A DNA stretch of 64,000 nucleotides from Pseudoalteromonas sp. NC201 (GCF_002850255.1 NZ_CP022522.1:1473001-1537000); one strand, 5' to 3'; positions 35,444-45,284 are shown, numbered from the stretch's first letter. Notes: a model not told the origin generated them from the letters alone. A program made the numbers and translations.

Positions 35444-36820
35444 CTAGCACTCAATAATGTTTACCGCCAATCCACCGCGCGCGGTTTCCTTGTATTTAGT
35501 TTTCATATCGTTACCGGTATCAAGCATCGTTTTAATCACTTTATCTAGTGATACTTTTTGATCGCCCGTTCCGCGCAAAGCAAGACGAGAAGCATTAATG
35601 GCTTTAATAGAACCCATTGCATTGCGCTCAATACACGGAACTTGCACAAGCCCACCGACAGGATCGCAGGTTAGGCCTAGATTATGCTCCATACCAATCT
35701 CAGCGGCGTTCTCAACGTGTACTACGTTACCACCCATGATTTCGGTAAGAGCGCCAGCAGCCATTGAACACGCAACACCTACTTCACCTTGGCATCCAAC
35801 TTCAGCGCCAGATATAGAGGCATTCTTCTTATATAAGATCCCAATCGCCGCTGCGGTAAGTAGATAACGTGTGGCAATCTCTATATCCACTTCTTTGATA
35901 AAAGTGTGATAGTACATTAACACCGCTGGAAGAATACCGGCTGCACCATTGGTTGGTGCGGTTACTACGCGGCCGCCCGCTGCATTTTCTTCATTAACTG
36001 CAAGTGCAAACAAATCCACCCAATCCATTGCGCGCAGTGGATCTTGGTGCGTTTCTACACTGAGTTTTAAATACAGGCTAGGTGCACGACGACGAACCTT
36101 TAAACCGCCCGGTAAAATACCTTCGGTTTTCATACCACGTTCAATACAAGCTTTCATTACTTGCCAGATGTGGAATAGCGTTTCTTTGATTTCAGATTCT
36201 TTACGTAGCGTTTTCTCGTTGGCCATCATTAACGAAGACACACTGAGACCAGACTCTTTACACATTTCCAGTAGTTCGGCGGCTGAATTGAATGGGTAAG
36301 GTGCCGGGTTTTCTGTTCTGATATCTAGCGCAGCTTGCTTTTCAGCTTCAAAATTCTGATCGGTAACGATAAAGCCACCACCAATCGAATAGTAAATTTG
36401 GCTATGAGCAAGCTCTTCGCCTTTATACGCTTTGATTTCCATCGCATTGGAGTGCTTAGGCAGCGTTTTTCGACGGTGAAAAACAATCGCGCCTTGCTTA
36501 GGAAATTTTACTTTATGTTGCTTGTCGAGATAGATAACCTGTTCATTTTCTATGGTTTCTAAGATCTCTGGTACTAGATCTGCATCTATGGTCTCAGGAT
36601 CGTAACCCGCAAGTCCCAAAATAACAGCTTTGCCAGAGCCGTGGCCAATACCTGTTTGGCCTAAAGAACCGAACAGTTCCACTTTCACCGAAGTGATATC
36701 ATCAACGATGCCTTGTGCCTGAAGGTCTTGTACGAATAACCTAGAAGCACGCATTGGTCCCACTGTATGAGAGGAAGAAGGTCCAATACCGATACTAAAC
36801 ATATCGAATGCACTGATCAT
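35444..36820 (-). CDS. sdaA: L-serine ammonia-lyase (serine deaminase)
   Basis: Converts L-serine to pyruvate and ammonia with a 4Fe-4S cluster. The 458-residue single-chain enzyme has the N-terminal beta domain ([26 protein letters not shown]) and the C-terminal catalytic domain with the cluster cysteines in [16 protein letters not shown] and [18 protein letters not shown]. Length is normal. Monocistronic, ending at a strong hairpin terminator. It may feed pyruvate metabolism alongside the nearby fumarase. Confidence 0.96.
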   Translation of the reverse strand: MISAFDMFSIGIGPSSSHTVGPMRASRLFVQDLQAQGIVDDITSVKVELFGSLGQTGIGHGSGKAVILGLAGYDPETIDADLVPEILETIENEQVIYLDKQHKVKFPKQGAIVFHRRKTLPKHSNAMEIKAYKGEELAHSQIYYSIGGGFIVTDQNFEAEKQAALDIRTENPAPYPFNSAAELLEMCKESGLSVSSLMMANEKTLRKESEIKETLFHIWQVMKACIERGMKTEGILPGGLKVRRRAPSLYLKLSVETHQDPLRAMDWVDLFALAVNEENAAGGRVVTAPTNGAAGILPAVLMYYHTFIKEVDIEIATRYLLTAAAIGILYKKNASISGAEVGCQGEVGVACSMAAGALTEIMGGNVVHVENAAEIGMEHNLGLTCDPVGGLVQVPCIERNAMGSIKAINASRLALRGTGDQKVSLDKVIKTMLDTGNDMKTKYKETARGGLAVNIIEC

Positions 36821-36988
36821 AAATTTTACTCACATTGCCTTTAAAACGGACGCCATCATAACGTGTCTACTTAGGGAAGTAACCCATAATCGGCAAAAGT
36901 ATATGCCAGTTTTGCAGTAAGCATGATAGAAAGGTCTCTAATCTGCAAGGTGGAGGTGGATTTTAAAAAAGGTCTTACCAGTTAAGGG

Positions 36989-37549
36989 CTAAAATAGGGC
37001 GGTGAACTGTTTGACGATTTTTGCCGTTGCGCCCCACAGTAAGCCATGTGGTGTCATAAATCCGTCGAGTGAAACGGGTTTGCCTTTATTGGTAAAATGG
37101 AAGGTTCGCCAATTCTTGGCCGTGCTTAATTGGTTTAATGGCACTGTAAAGGTTTGTTGTACTTCGTCGCTTTGATTCACCCAAGTCGCATCTTGTTGTA
37201 CAGAAGCAACAACGGGGGTGATTTGGTAACCGGTGAGCGTTTGCATAAACGGCAATATGCCCAGTACTTGAGACTCAGAGATTGTCAGACCTATCTCTTC
37301 TTCGGTTTCGCGCAGTGCTGTGTTGATGATATTGCTATCTTGTTGTTCGACTTTGCCGCCAGGAAAGCAAATTTGACTCGGGTGGCTCGGCAATTCGCTG
37401 CTGCGTTTGCAAAACAACAGGTGGGCTCGAGCGTTTACATCAACAATGGGAATAAGCACCGCACTTTGCTTTAGAGTATGCAGTGAGGTTGGTGTTTGCG
37501 CCATGATGGGCGCCAACATAAATTGCGATATTACCTGATCAATCTTCAT
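36989..37549 (-). CDS. nudL: NUDIX hydrolase, coenzyme A pyrophosphatase NudL type
   Basis: A 186-residue NUDIX protein. The Nudix box runs GGKVEQQDSNIINTALRETE followed by EEIGL, and the upstream segment LLFCKRSSELPSHPSQICFP fits the CoA-pyrophosphatase (NuCoA) signature. It probably cleaves CoA or its derivatives to phosphopantetheine and ADP. Its start overlaps the pabB stop by 11 bp, so both are co-transcribed, an arrangement shared with E. coli. Confidence 0.9.
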   Translation of the reverse strand: MKIDQVISQFMLAPIMAQTPTSLHTLKQSAVLIPIVDVNARAHLLFCKRSSELPSHPSQICFPGGKVEQQDSNIINTALRETEEEIGLTISESQVLGILPFMQTLTGYQITPVVASVQQDATWVNQSDEVQQTFTVPLNQLSTAKNWRTFHFTNKGKPVSLDGFMTPHGLLWGATAKIVKQFTALF

Positions 37550-38888
37550 TTAATACCGGGAGAATTTTATTCACTTTGTGGTAAGTCTCTTCAAATTCCA
37601 ACTGTACTTGAGAGTCTCTGACTATACCACCACCTGCCCAGCAATGTATCTTATTTTGATGACAAACTAGGGTTCTGATAGTGATAGAGGTATCCATATT
37701 ACCACAGGCGCTAAGGTAGCCGATTGAGCCGCAATAAACGCTGCGTCTGTGCGGCTCTAGCTCTTCGATGATCTCCATGGCGCGGATCTTAGGTGCACCT
37801 GTTATGGAGCCACCGGGGAAGGCGGCTTCGAGTTGATCAACAGCACATTTTCCTTCTGCCAGTTTAGACGTTACCGTGCTTACTAGATGGTGAACCGCAG
37901 GAAAACTTTCGATTGCGAAGAGTGATGGAACCGCGACAGAACCTGGCTTGGCCACTTTACCCAAGTCGTTACGTAGTAGGTCTACTATCATGACATTCTC
38001 GGCTCGGTCTTTGCTGCTGTTTCTCAGTTTCTCAGCTTGCGCTTTATCGGCGTCAGTATTTGGTAATCTTGGCAAGGTGCCTTTGATCGGCTTAGTTTCT
38101 ACAATATTGTTTTTAACTTGGATGAAGCGCTCTGGTGACACAGAAACAATAGCACTATTGCCTAAGTTAAAAAATGCTGAGAAAGGCGCTTGGTTGTGGT
38201 TTCGAAGCTTTTTATACGCGAGCCACGGAGTTCCTTCAAAGTTAGCACTGAATCGCTGTGCTAGGTTTATTTGATAACAGTCGCCACTTAACAAATAAGA
38301 TTGAATGCGCTCAAAGTTTTGCTCGTATTGTGCTCTAGTCATGTTTGACTGCCACTGTGACGTCAGCCTAAATGGCTCGAACGCTGAGGTGTCCTCGAGC
38401 CGCTGCAAATACATCTCTAGCCTTTGTGTATTAGGTTGCGACACATAAAACCAAGCTTTGTGTACTTTGTCATAAATTAACGCGTCTGGATACAAGCCAA
38501 CACAGGCGTCGGGTAGCTTAATATCATGTTCCGCACAATGTGGTATGTGTTCAATATAACGGCCGAGATCATAGCCAAAATAACCAAGCCAACCGCCGTT
38601 AAAAGGTAAATCATAAGGAGCACTGCAATTACTATACTGGGTAAGCTTATCTTTCATCACAGTGAATATAGATTCACTCTGCAGCTTGCCGTCTAAAAAT
38701 ACATTTCCGTCTTTAGCTTCAAGTAAATTAATTGGTGCAATCGCAATGATATCGTAGCGGCTATTGATGTGATCAGAATCGCTTGAATCTAACAGGATAG
38801 CCTGAGATTCGTTTGCAAAGTGTTCAAATAATTCTAGTGCATTGTGCCTAATGTCTAATTTCGTACAGTTTATTCGCTCGTTTATCAT
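37539..38888 (-). CDS. pabB: Aminodeoxychorismate synthase component I
   Basis: A 449-residue chorismate-using enzyme making aminodeoxychorismate for folate. Landmarks: GDCYQINLAQRF, the catalytic Lys-bearing segment VETKPIKGTLPR, LVSTVTSKL, FPGGSITGAPKIRAMEII and CGNMDTSITIRTL. These mark PabB rather than anthranilate synthase TrpE (PIKGT with Lys). The divergent fumarase gene starts 164 bp away; the shared region contains an unusual inverted repeat. Confidence 0.94.
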   Translation of the reverse strand: MINERINCTKLDIRHNALELFEHFANESQAILLDSSDSDHINSRYDIIAIAPINLLEAKDGNVFLDGKLQSESIFTVMKDKLTQYSNCSAPYDLPFNGGWLGYFGYDLGRYIEHIPHCAEHDIKLPDACVGLYPDALIYDKVHKAWFYVSQPNTQRLEMYLQRLEDTSAFEPFRLTSQWQSNMTRAQYEQNFERIQSYLLSGDCYQINLAQRFSANFEGTPWLAYKKLRNHNQAPFSAFFNLGNSAIVSVSPERFIQVKNNIVETKPIKGTLPRLPNTDADKAQAEKLRNSSKDRAENVMIVDLLRNDLGKVAKPGSVAVPSLFAIESFPAVHHLVSTVTSKLAEGKCAVDQLEAAFPGGSITGAPKIRAMEIIEELEPHRRSVYCGSIGYLSACGNMDTSITIRTLVCHQNKIHCWAGGGIVRDSQVQLEFEETYHKVNKILPVLNED

Positions 38889-38960
38889 TTACTTGACCTG
38901 CAAAGCTAGCCCCAAACGGGCGGGGAGGTTATCATAGTTACCTGCTATTCCATAGTTTAA

Positions 38961-39021
38961 GGTATTGAAATTGACTTTCTGACGCTGAATAACAACAATT
39001 GCCAGCGAAAGTTTCAATACC
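38961..39021. repeat. Bulged 19-bp inverted repeat in the fumarase leader
   Basis: Right arm 39003-39021 pairs fully with left segments 38961-38970 (GGTATTGAAA), 38975-38978 and 38983-38987, leaving two 4-nt bulges (TTGA, CTGA) and a 15-nt loop. It lies 31 bp before the fumarase start; it could be a 5'-UTR regulatory structure or an operator. Confidence 0.6.
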
Positions 39022-39052
39022 AAAAAATACCGTCGAAAATTGAGGAACCGTC

Positions 39053-40579
39053 ATGAGTACAATCCGTCAGCAAGACTTTATTGATAGCATTGAAGATGCG
39101 CTTCAATATATCTCATTTTACCACCCACTTGATTTTGTCCAAGCATTAGAAAAAGCCTACGAAAAAGAAGAAAGTAAGGCCGCGAAAGATGCAATTGCAC
39201 AGATCTTAATTAACTCACGCATGTCAGCAGAAGGTAAGCGCCCGCTGTGTCAAGACACTGGGATAGTAACCTGCTTTGTTAAAGTCGGTATGGACGTTAA
39301 GTGGGATAAAACTGACTTGACGGTACAACAAATGGTAGATGAGGGAACTCGTCGTGCCTATATGAACCCAGATAACCCGCTACGTGCATCAATCGTTGCC
39401 GATCCGGCAGGTAGCCGTAAAAACACCAAAGACAATACGCCTTCGGTAGTACACATTGACTTAGTACCTGGTGCTGAAGTTGAAGTGATGATTGCAGCGA
39501 AGGGGGGCGGCTCTGAAAACAAAACTAAAATGGTGATGCTAAATCCATCAGATGATGTTGCAGAGTGGGTAGAAAAAACATTACCGACAATGGGGGCTGG
39601 TTGGTGTCCTCCGGGCATGCTAGGTATAGGTATCGGTGGTACAGCAGAGAAAGCGGCTGTACTGGCAAAAGAATCCTTAATGGATCCGGTTGATATCCAT
39701 GAGCTGATGGAACGCGGTGCCGAAACTGCAGAAGAAAAACTGCGTCTAGAAATTTTTGAACGTGCAAATAAGCTAGGCATTGGCGCACAAGGCCTTGGTG
39801 GTTTAACAACCGTTGTTGACGTTAAAATCAAAACAGCACCAACACACGCAGCGTCTAAGCCAGTGGTAATGATCCCTAACTGTGCCGCTACACGCCACGT
39901 ACATTTCACACTAGATGGTTCAGGTCCTGCAGATCTAAAAGCACCAAAGCTCGAAGATTGGCCAGAAGTGACTTGGGAAGTAGGTGAAGATACGCGTCGT
40001 GTCAATTTAGATACTTTGATCAAAGCAGATATCCAAGAATGGAAAATGGGTGAAACTGTCCTGCTTTCTGGCAAGATCTTAACTGGTCGAGATGCAGCGC
40101 ATAAACGTCTGCAAGAAATGATGAATTCTGGTCAAGGCTTGCCAGAAGGTGTCGATTTCACTAATAAGTTCATCTATTACGTGGGTCCTGTGGATGCTGT
40201 TGGCGATGAAGTCGTGGGACCTGCAGGTCCTACCACATCTACACGTATGGATAAGTTTACTGATCTAATGTTAGAGAAAACGGGTCTTATCGGCATGATC
40301 GGTAAAGCCGAGCGCGGTCCAGCAACTGTCGAGTCAATCAAACAGAATAAAGCCGTATACCTTATGGCTGTAGGTGGCGCAGCGTACTTAGTGGCTAAGG
40401 CAATTAAGAAATCTCGTGTTGTGGCGTTTGAAGACTTAGGTATGGAAGCTATTTATGAATTTGAAGTAGAAGACATGCCGGTGACGGTTGCCGTTGATAG
40501 CAATGGTGAGAATGCGCATACCCAAGGCCCTGCAATTTGGAAAGCACGAATTGAAGAGTTAGATAGCAAACTTAGTTGA
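39053..40579 (+). CDS. Class I (iron-sulfur) fumarate hydratase
   Basis: A 508-residue class I fumarase interconverting fumarate and malate in the TCA cycle. The 4Fe-4S ligand cysteines lie in PLCQDTGIVTC, GWCPPGMLGIG and IPNCAATRH. The N-terminal alpha domain and C-terminal beta domain (FIYYVGPVDAVGDEVVGPAG, then AERGP) are fused in one chain, as in E. coli FumA/FumB. ATG at 39053 follows GAGGAA. An upstream hairpin may control expression. Ends at a terminator. Confidence 0.95.
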   Translation: MSTIRQQDFIDSIEDALQYISFYHPLDFVQALEKAYEKEESKAAKDAIAQILINSRMSAEGKRPLCQDTGIVTCFVKVGMDVKWDKTDLTVQQMVDEGTRRAYMNPDNPLRASIVADPAGSRKNTKDNTPSVVHIDLVPGAEVEVMIAAKGGGSENKTKMVMLNPSDDVAEWVEKTLPTMGAGWCPPGMLGIGIGGTAEKAAVLAKESLMDPVDIHELMERGAETAEEKLRLEIFERANKLGIGAQGLGGLTTVVDVKIKTAPTHAASKPVVMIPNCAATRHVHFTLDGSGPADLKAPKLEDWPEVTWEVGEDTRRVNLDTLIKADIQEWKMGETVLLSGKILTGRDAAHKRLQEMMNSGQGLPEGVDFTNKFIYYVGPVDAVGDEVVGPAGPTTSTRMDKFTDLMLEKTGLIGMIGKAERGPATVESIKQNKAVYLMAVGGAAYLVAKAIKKSRVVAFEDLGMEAIYEFEVEDMPVTVAVDSNGENAHTQGPAIWKARIEELDSKLS

Positions 40580-40666
40580 TCAGTTTTGCGTTAGTGGAGA
40601 GCATATAGGTACTTTCCACTTAAATATTTGTCTTCGGTGTTAAAGTGACGATCCGAAGCATTATTG

Positions 40667-40690
40667 AGGAGGCTAGCAGCCTCCTTTTTT
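40667..40690 (+). terminator. Rho-independent terminator after the fumarase gene
   Basis: AGGAGGCT (40667-40674) and AGCCTCCT (40678-40685), 3-nt loop, followed by six T. Confidence 0.9.
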
Positions 40691-41007
40691 GTACTGATAT
40701 GTTTACAATGCTTACTAGCCTTCCGTTTACGTAAACAGTAACTTCAGAAAAGCTCAATAAGTTAAATTAAAATTCCTTTAAGTTTTTTATTTTTGGTTTG
40801 TTTTTTCTTTCTTTTCTTTCCTTTTGAATTAAATATTTGTATTTGCTTTGAATTGGGTTTATATCATCTCAATTTGTGGAATGGTGCTAGAGTTAGTGAT
40901 AGAGTCTTGCCAATTTCAGCGCTATTTGCCCTTAGTGTGGTATTGAACGCAAAGTCACACCTAAGAGCTTACCCGTATGGGATAGATAATTTTTGGAGAA
41001 GAAGAAA
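40691..41007 (+). other. Leader region of the leucine dehydrogenase gene
   Basis: About 315 A+T-rich bases with a pyrimidine tract (40797-40826, mostly T with C). No gene or clear promoter consensus was assigned by eye. Confidence 0.5.
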
Positions 41008-42048
41008 GTGGCTGTATTTAACCAAGTTGAATTTGATAACCATGAACAAGTCGTATTCTGTTCAGACGAAGCATCAGGCCTTAAAGCTATTATCGCGGTA
41101 CATAACACTAAGCTAGGTCCAGCTGTAGGTGGCTGTCGTCTATGGAATTATGCCTCTGATGAAGACGCAGTATATGATGTACTGCGTCTGTCTAAAGGGA
41201 TGACATATAAGAATGCGGTTGCACGTTTACCATTTGGTGGTGGCAAATCTGTCATTATTGGCGATGCTAAGACTATCAAGTCAGAAGCGCTATTCAGAGC
41301 ATTTGGTAAACACCTAGACCGCCTAGGTGGTAGTTACTATTCAGCTGAAGATGTAAACATCACAACCGGTGATGTAATGGTAATGCATAAAGAAACTAAC
41401 TACGTAATGGGCCTCGAAGGTAAAAGCGGTAACCCTTCTCCATATACTGCGTTAGGCACATTCCTTGGAATTAAAGCAGCTTACCAACACAAGTATGGTC
41501 ATCAAGATTTGGCTGGTATCAAAGTTGCCGTGCAGGGCTTGGGTGCAGTTGCTTACACTTTATGTAAGCACCTCCATGAAGCGGGTGCAGAGCTATTTGT
41601 TACTGATATCAACGAAGAGTCAGTACAAAGAGTGGTCAATGATTTCAATGCTACTGCTGTTGGTATTGATGAAATCTATGATCTAGATGTTGATGTATAT
41701 GCGCCGTGTGCACTAGGTGCTACGGTAAATGACGATACTATTCCACGTATCAAAGCCACAATTATTGCAGGATGTGCAAACAACCAGCTTGCAGAGTCTC
41801 GTCATGGTGAGATTATTCGTGAAAAAGGTGTTCTTTATGCGCCAGATTACGTGATCAACGCTGGTGGAATCATCAATGTTTACTATGAAACAAAACCTGA
41901 AGGTTATGATGAGGCTGCAGCGACTAAACACGTAGAAGGCATCTACGACACGCTAACTGAAATCTTTAAGCGTTCTGAAGATGAGAAAGTTTCAACGCAT
42001 ATTATTGCTGATAAATTAGCTCAAGAGATTATTGAAAACGGTCTATAA
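41008..42048 (+). CDS. Leucine (branched-chain amino acid) dehydrogenase
   Basis: NAD-dependent oxidative deamination of leucine, valine or isoleucine. The 346-residue protein has the glycine-rich substrate segment LGPAVGGCRLW, the catalytic Lys region RLPFGGGKSVI, and the Rossmann fold starting at IKVAVQGLGAVA. GTG at 41008 is preferred, with GGAGAAG 9 bases ahead and the expected start MAVFNQVEF; a TTG at 40993 lies within the same ribosome binding site. Belongs to the Glu/Leu/Phe/Val dehydrogenase family. It probably starts branched-chain amino acid breakdown. Confidence 0.93.
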   Translation: MAVFNQVEFDNHEQVVFCSDEASGLKAIIAVHNTKLGPAVGGCRLWNYASDEDAVYDVLRLSKGMTYKNAVARLPFGGGKSVIIGDAKTIKSEALFRAFGKHLDRLGGSYYSAEDVNITTGDVMVMHKETNYVMGLEGKSGNPSPYTALGTFLGIKAAYQHKYGHQDLAGIKVAVQGLGAVAYTLCKHLHEAGAELFVTDINEESVQRVVNDFNATAVGIDEIYDLDVDVYAPCALGATVNDDTIPRIKATIIAGCANNQLAESRHGEIIREKGVLYAPDYVINAGGIINVYYETKPEGYDEAAATKHVEGIYDTLTEIFKRSEDEKVSTHIIADKLAQEIIENGL

Positions 42049-42073
42049 TAAAAGCGCCGTTTAATTACCAGAG

Positions 42074-42095
42074 AGGGGCATGAGCCCCTTTTTTT
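42074..42095 (+). terminator. Rho-independent terminator of the leucine dehydrogenase gene, overlapping the next start codon
   Basis: AGGGGC (42074-42079) and GCCCCT (42084-42089), 4-nt loop, followed by seven T. The loop contains the ATG at 42080 that opens the downstream frame. Confidence 0.8.
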
Positions 42096-42097
42096 GT

Positions 42098-42742
42098 ATG
42101 AAAAAGAAATTATCTCTTGATACTTGGCCCCGCCAAGAACATTTTTCCTTCTTCAATGATTTTACCCAGCCATATTTTACAGTCACCGTCAGCTTACAAA
42201 TGGAAAGAGTTTATGAAATGAGTAAGCGTAATACAGTGCCGTTTTCTCTTAGCTGCCTGTATGCACTGCAGTTGGCTTTGCAAAGCTATGCGCCCATTCG
42301 TTACCGAATCGAAGCGGGGACAGTAGTCGAATATGATGTGGTAGAAATTAGCAGTGTTTTTCTGCGGAAGGATGAAACCTTCAGATTTGTAAGGCTTGCC
42401 CCTGAAACCGATTTCAAGCGCTTTATTAGTGCCAATTTGCATAGTAAAACTGAGCAATTAAATGGGCCGCTTGTCAGCGAGCAATTTTTAACGGAAAGTC
42501 AGGTGCCAAATTGCGTTCATGTATCTATACTTCCATGGCTATCTTTTTCCAGTTTTGGTCATGCAAGGCACAGTAGAGATGACTTCGGTATCCCAAAATT
42601 TGTGTTCGGAAAATACAATAAAGCAGATGGTACGATGCCATTTTGTATCGAAGTCCACCACGCCTTAATGGATGGCCTACACGTCGCTGAATTCGTTCAA
42701 ATTCTACAGGAAAAAATAGATCAAGCGATTTGGGACAGATAA
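42098..42742 (+). CDS. CAT-fold O-acetyltransferase (CatA-like)
   Basis: A protein of about 214 residues of the chloramphenicol acetyltransferase fold: LDTWPRQEHFSFFNDF at the start and the catalytic His in IEVHHALMDGLHVAEF near the end. The gene sits in a metabolic context with no mobile DNA, and distant CatA-like chromosomal proteins are common, so drug resistance should not be assumed; the acceptor is unknown. The start is uncertain: ATG 42080 lies inside the upstream terminator loop, and ATG 42098 gives the family N-terminus but lacks a good ribosome binding site. Confidence 0.8.
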   Translation: MKKKLSLDTWPRQEHFSFFNDFTQPYFTVTVSLQMERVYEMSKRNTVPFSLSCLYALQLALQSYAPIRYRIEAGTVVEYDVVEISSVFLRKDETFRFVRLAPETDFKRFISANLHSKTEQLNGPLVSEQFLTESQVPNCVHVSILPWLSFSSFGHARHSRDDFGIPKFVFGKYNKADGTMPFCIEVHHALMDGLHVAEFVQILQEKIDQAIWDR

Positions 42743-43145
42743 ACAAATTTTGCGTTAGTTCGCAGAAGATGAAATAATTTGCGTTCTGTGCAATGAGTAA
42801 TTTTGACTATACTACTGTTTTTATAGATTATTCATAAGTTCTATTTGGAATATCTATTCAATTTATTGGAATAAATCCGATGTAAAATATTGTAAACAGC
42901 GTATGCAAAAGGTTGGTTTTGCGAGGGTTGTGTATATTTTGCTGTGTTTTTGATGTTAATTTTTTGTTTTGTATATAATTATTACTTATTTATAGACAAA
43001 AAATGTTTTCACAGTGAAGTTGACACATCGTGTTGCATTTAGCATTATTGGACAGTTGATATCTGTCAAATGATATCAGGGTTGCTCTTACGTTGGTGAG
43101 AGCGCGAAAATTATAAAAGTAACATTACTTAATTGGTTGGGAACT
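42743..43145 (+). promoter_or_regulatory. Regulatory region of the TonB2 operon with overlapping palindromes
   Basis: About 400 very A+T-rich bases with no gene. TGATATC (43057-43063) and GATATCA (43072-43078) form a spaced palindrome; GACAG (43051-43055) and CTGTC (43063-43067) form another overlapping it. A weak hairpin GCTCTTAC/GTGAGAGC lies at 43083-43102. These are candidate operators; no Fur consensus was confirmed. Confidence 0.5.
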
Positions 43146-43916
43146 ATGTCTGTTAAAATCAGAAAGAGCCTTGTAGCTACGGCGCTTTTAGGCGCGACAG
43201 CTTTTGCAAGCAGCAATGTGATTGCAGATCCTTTGAATGACATACAAAAAGTAGGTCAACAAACTCAAACGGCTGCTAAAAAGTCTCAAGAAAAGATTGA
43301 TAACCTTTACGGTCAGTCTCAAGAAATGATCGCGGAATACCGTGGTCTAGTTGAAGAAGCAGAACTGCTTAAAGTGTATAACGATCACGTTGCACGTCTT
43401 GTAGCGGATCAAAATGCAAGTATTGAGTCTCTTGAGCGTCAAATTGGTACTATTGACAAGACAAAACAGGACGTTGTGCCTTTGATGTATCGCATGATCG
43501 ATACGCTTGAGCAATTCATCAAAGCGGACGTTCCGTTTAATCAAGAAACACGTCTAGATCGCGTTGAGAAACTTCGCAGCATCATGACTAACTCATCTGT
43601 AACTACTTCTGAGAAGTTCCGTCAAGTGCTTGAAGCTTACACGATTGAAACTGACTACAGTGCAACAATGATTGCGAGCCAAGGTTCTCTTGAACAAAAC
43701 GGCAAAAACATCAATGTTGACTTCGCACGCCTTGGCCGTATCGCATACGTAGCTCAGTCGTTCGACCAAAAACATGCTTGGGTTTGGAACAACAACACTA
43801 AGCAGTGGGATCAACTTGGCGAAGAATATCTTAAGCCAGTTAAGAGCATGATCCGTATTGCACGTAAGCAAGCGGCTCCTGAACTTGTAAACCTACCTAT
43901 CTTTGGCGCGGAGTAA
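43146..43916 (+). CDS. DUF3450 periplasmic protein of the TonB2 operon
   Basis: A protein of about 256 residues with a signal peptide (SLVATALLGATAFASSNVIA) and a long coiled coil (about 35-125), followed by a compact C-terminal part (RIAYVAQSFDQKHAWVWNNNTKQWDQL). DUF3450 proteins head TonB2-type operons in Vibrio, Shewanella and relatives. The role is unknown; proximity suggests it supports the TonB2 motor in the periplasm. ATG at 43146 is preferred over TTG at 43137 because it gives a standard signal peptide. Confidence 0.88.
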   Translation: MSVKIRKSLVATALLGATAFASSNVIADPLNDIQKVGQQTQTAAKKSQEKIDNLYGQSQEMIAEYRGLVEEAELLKVYNDHVARLVADQNASIESLERQIGTIDKTKQDVVPLMYRMIDTLEQFIKADVPFNQETRLDRVEKLRSIMTNSSVTTSEKFRQVLEAYTIETDYSATMIASQGSLEQNGKNINVDFARLGRIAYVAQSFDQKHAWVWNNNTKQWDQLGEEYLKPVKSMIRIARKQAAPELVNLPIFGAE

Positions 43917-43919
43917 TTA

Positions 43920-45284
43920 ATGATGAAGAAACTATTTAAAGGTTTTGCAGTTGCTGCAGCGTTAACAGTTTCTGCTGGTGCCGCGCTAAATGCACACGCA
44001 AACACTGAAGCCTTAGACAAAATCCTAGAACAGGTTAAACAAAACCGTATCTCTGAAGGCAAAATCAACAAACAACGTGAGCAAGAGTTTTTAAACGACC
44101 GTGCTGACAAACAAGCATTGTTGAACAAAGCGAAGCGTGAATTGGCTGCTGAGAAAGCACGTGGTGAGCGTTTAAATGAACAATTCAAGCAAAATGAAAT
44201 CACACTTGCTGAAAAAGAAGTTGAGCTTGAAAATGCCAAAGGTACACTCGGTGAAATGTTCGGTGTTGTACGTCGTTCAGCTGCTGATGCCATCGGTTCA
44301 ATCGAAGCTTCACTTGTAAGTGCTGAAAAGCCAGGACGTGCTGAAGTTCTTCGTTCACTAGCTGAAGCGAAAGAGCTGCCAACTACTCGTGAACTTGAAG
44401 ATCTTTGGATTGCTTTCCAAACTGAAATGACTGAATCAGCTAAAGTAACTAAGTTTGAAGCTGAAGTTGCTGAGCTAAACGGTGACGTAAACGTTAAAGA
44501 AGTAACACGTGTTGGTAACTTCAACCTAGTCACTAAAGACGGCTACGTTATTTACGATCCTGAGAACAAGCAAATTGTTCCTCTTGGTAAGCAGCCAAGC
44601 GGTGAACTAGGTGGTGTTGAGCGTCTAATCGGTGCATCTGCTGATAAGTTTGTTATGTTTGCAGTTGACCCAACTCGTGGTTCATTATTACGACTTAATA
44701 CTCAACGTGCAACGATGGAAGAGCGCTGGCACCAAGGTGATACGGTTGGTTACATCATTACAGCACTACTTATCTTAGGTGCATTGATTGCAATCGTTCG
44801 TATGCTAGACCTATTCATTGTTAGTGGTAAAATCAAAGCGCAAATCAAAAATGCAAATAACCCTAACACTAACAACCCACTTGGTCGTATCTTGAAAGTT
44901 TATCACGACAACAAAGACCAAGACGTTGAAAACCTAGAGCTTAAGCTTGATGAAGCTATCCTACGTGAAACTCCGCGTATCGAGATGGGCGTAAACATCA
45001 TCAAGATCCTAGCGGCCATCGCGCCACTACTAGGTCTACTAGGTACGGTTGTTGGTATGATCATGACATTCGAATCAATCACACTACATGGTACTGGTGA
45101 TCCGAAGATCATGGCAGGTAACATCTCTCTAGCGCTAGTAACAACAGCACTAGGTCTTATTGCAGCTCTACCTCTGATTCTACTTCATGCTGTTGTACAT
45201 GGTCGTAGTAAAGCGGTTCTACACATCCTAGATGAGCAAAGCGCAGGTATTGTTGCTACTCACGCGGAGAAGGAGAAAGCCTAA
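43920..45284 (+). CDS. ttpC: TtpC-like MotA/TolQ/ExbB family protein
   Basis: A 454-residue protein: signal peptide (to about NAHA), a periplasmic coiled-coil domain (about 28-250), one membrane helix near 280 and a TolQ/ExbB core with two helices (IKILAAIAPLLGLLGTVVGMI and LALVTTALGLIAALPLILL). This extended form matches TtpC, required with ExbB2-ExbD2-TonB2 in Vibrio for iron-siderophore uptake. It lies 3 bp after the DUF3450 gene and overlaps exbB2 by 1 bp. Codon use looks more optimised than in neighbours, suggesting strong expression. Confidence 0.9.
   Translation: MMKKLFKGFAVAAALTVSAGAALNAHANTEALDKILEQVKQNRISEGKINKQREQEFLNDRADKQALLNKAKRELAAEKARGERLNEQFKQNEITLAEKEVELENAKGTLGEMFGVVRRSAADAIGSIEASLVSAEKPGRAEVLRSLAEAKELPTTRELEDLWIAFQTEMTESAKVTKFEAEVAELNGDVNVKEVTRVGNFNLVTKDGYVIYDPENKQIVPLGKQPSGELGGVERLIGASADKFVMFAVDPTRGSLLRLNTQRATMEERWHQGDTVGYIITALLILGALIAIVRMLDLFIVSGKIKAQIKNANNPNTNNPLGRILKVYHDNKDQDVENLELKLDEAILRETPRIEMGVNIIKILAAIAPLLGLLGTVVGMIMTFESITLHGTGDPKIMAGNISLALVTTALGLIAALPLILLHAVVHGRSKAVLHILDEQSAGIVATHAEKEKA

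Noticed and set aside
40793..41116. 107-codon frame before and into the leucine dehydrogenase gene
   Set aside because: Overlaps the real gene out of frame, no ribosome binding site, and the first part is a translated pyrimidine tract.
42098..42742. Chloramphenicol resistance gene
   Set aside because: Only the acetyltransferase fold and catalytic His are seen. Distance from known resistance enzymes cannot be judged, and the context is chromosomal metabolism.
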